From: Mansonella perstans
Lineage: Eukaryota; Nematoda; Chromadorea; Rhabditida; Onchocercidae
Assembly (NCBI GenBank): GCA_037074765.1
Contig: JBAMDO010000025.1
Span: 124,001 to 188,000, forward strand
Reading direction: 5' to 3'
Length of the DNA stretch: 64,000 nucleotides
Shown: one piece after another, positions 63,801 to 64,000 of the stretch
Position numbering within the stretch: the stretch's first letter is position 1
Layout of the letters: every line of letters begins with the position of its first letter
Made by a program: the position numbers and the translations under genes
Notes under the pieces: generated by a model
What the model was told of the DNA's origin: nothing
Databases searched by the model: none
What the model saw: only the letters and a program-made list of their open reading frames with translations

Positions 63801-64000
63801 TACCCACACTTTTTAATCGTCCTCCAAACTAAATTTCGTTTTCTGCGTGATCCGGGAATTGTCCTGCTATTCAGAGATCCAAGTTCGTGTAGCAATATCG
63901 GGCACAAAATTCATTTTAAATCGCATAGATCTCTTATCTCTCTTCCCACTACTTTCCCTTTCTTATACACTGGATGTGTTGTTATTATCACCCCAGATTC
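48871..64000. other. gene-poor region
   Basis: About 15 kb with no open frame I can support as a gene: the longest frames are near 100-130 codons, have no recognisable domain and no convincing splice partners. Contents noted: a TA microsatellite at 54321-54336, a 33-bp tandem repeat at 59041-59139, and a GC-richer stretch at about 63340-63730. It may be intergenic DNA, a long upstream regulatory region of syg-2, or a long intron of a gene whose exons lie outside the window. Confidence 0.5.
59041..59139. repeat. 33-bp tandem repeat, 3 copies
   Basis: Units start at 59041, 59074 and 59107, each beginning agtcaatgttt and including actatctt followed by gtacac or atacac. The second and third units are nearly identical and the first differs at several positions. 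No coding frame runs through it. Confidence 0.9.

Noticed and set aside
45188..64000. tRNA genes
   Set aside because: I looked for B-box-like ggttcgaatcc on both strands and found no convincing match. A covariance-model scan would be decisive.

Overview
The window looks like nuclear DNA of a nematode. It is AT-rich (estimated by eye), its genes are broken into many small exons, most introns end in a (T)nCAG or (T)nTAG acceptor, and the recognisable genes are animal axon-guidance, cell-adhesion and invertebrate cys-loop channel genes. The intron sizes, simple repeats and protein lengths (SLT-1 about 1422 aa, SYG-2 about 1263 aa) fit a parasitic nematode, possibly a spirurid or filarial-type clade. 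That placement is inference; no species-diagnostic sequence is visible.

Layout from left to right. 1-3400: repeat-rich DNA with a GA tract, poly-A, a long CA microsatellite and a 27-bp minisatellite. About 3400-6539 (minus): an anion-type cys-loop ligand-gated channel subunit of the nematode ACC/LGC group. M1, M2 and M3 are visible but the M4 exon was not found and may lie beyond the left edge. 8484-24363 (plus): a complete slit orthologue (slt-1) rebuilt as 31 exons with every splice phase consistent. It encodes a signal peptide, four LRR blocks, six EGF repeats, a laminin G domain, a seventh EGF and a C-terminal cystine knot. 26545-33589 (minus): an unrecognised single-pass membrane protein with a long Ser/Thr-rich, mucin-like middle, rebuilt as 12 exons. 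35166-45187 (minus): a complete SYG-2/nephrin/Hibris-type immunoglobulin-superfamily receptor in 24 exons, with nine Ig-type modules, one FN3, one membrane span and a cytoplasmic tail. 45188-64000: about 19 kb without a convincing host gene, holding a decayed LINE retrotransposon (about 48040-48870), an inverted repeat and a short tandem repeat.

In known biology SLT-1 is a secreted guidance cue read by Robo-family receptors and SYG-2 is an adhesion protein that with SYG-1 places synapses. The channel subunit would shape inhibitory signalling. All three are neuronal, but nothing here shows that they are co-regulated. slt-1 is convergent with the mucin-like gene. The mucin-like gene and syg-2 are head to tail on the minus strand about 1.6 kb apart, which is too far for an ordinary nematode operon.

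The main items for a second look are the unrecognised mucin-like receptor, the LINE relic with a deleted catalytic centre, a pair of diverged direct repeats flanking an ORF remnant inside a syg-2 intron, a 55-codon open extension after the syg-2 stop, two hairpins, and the minisatellite whose boundary units share a variant. I did not see a convincing wholly new multi-gene system.
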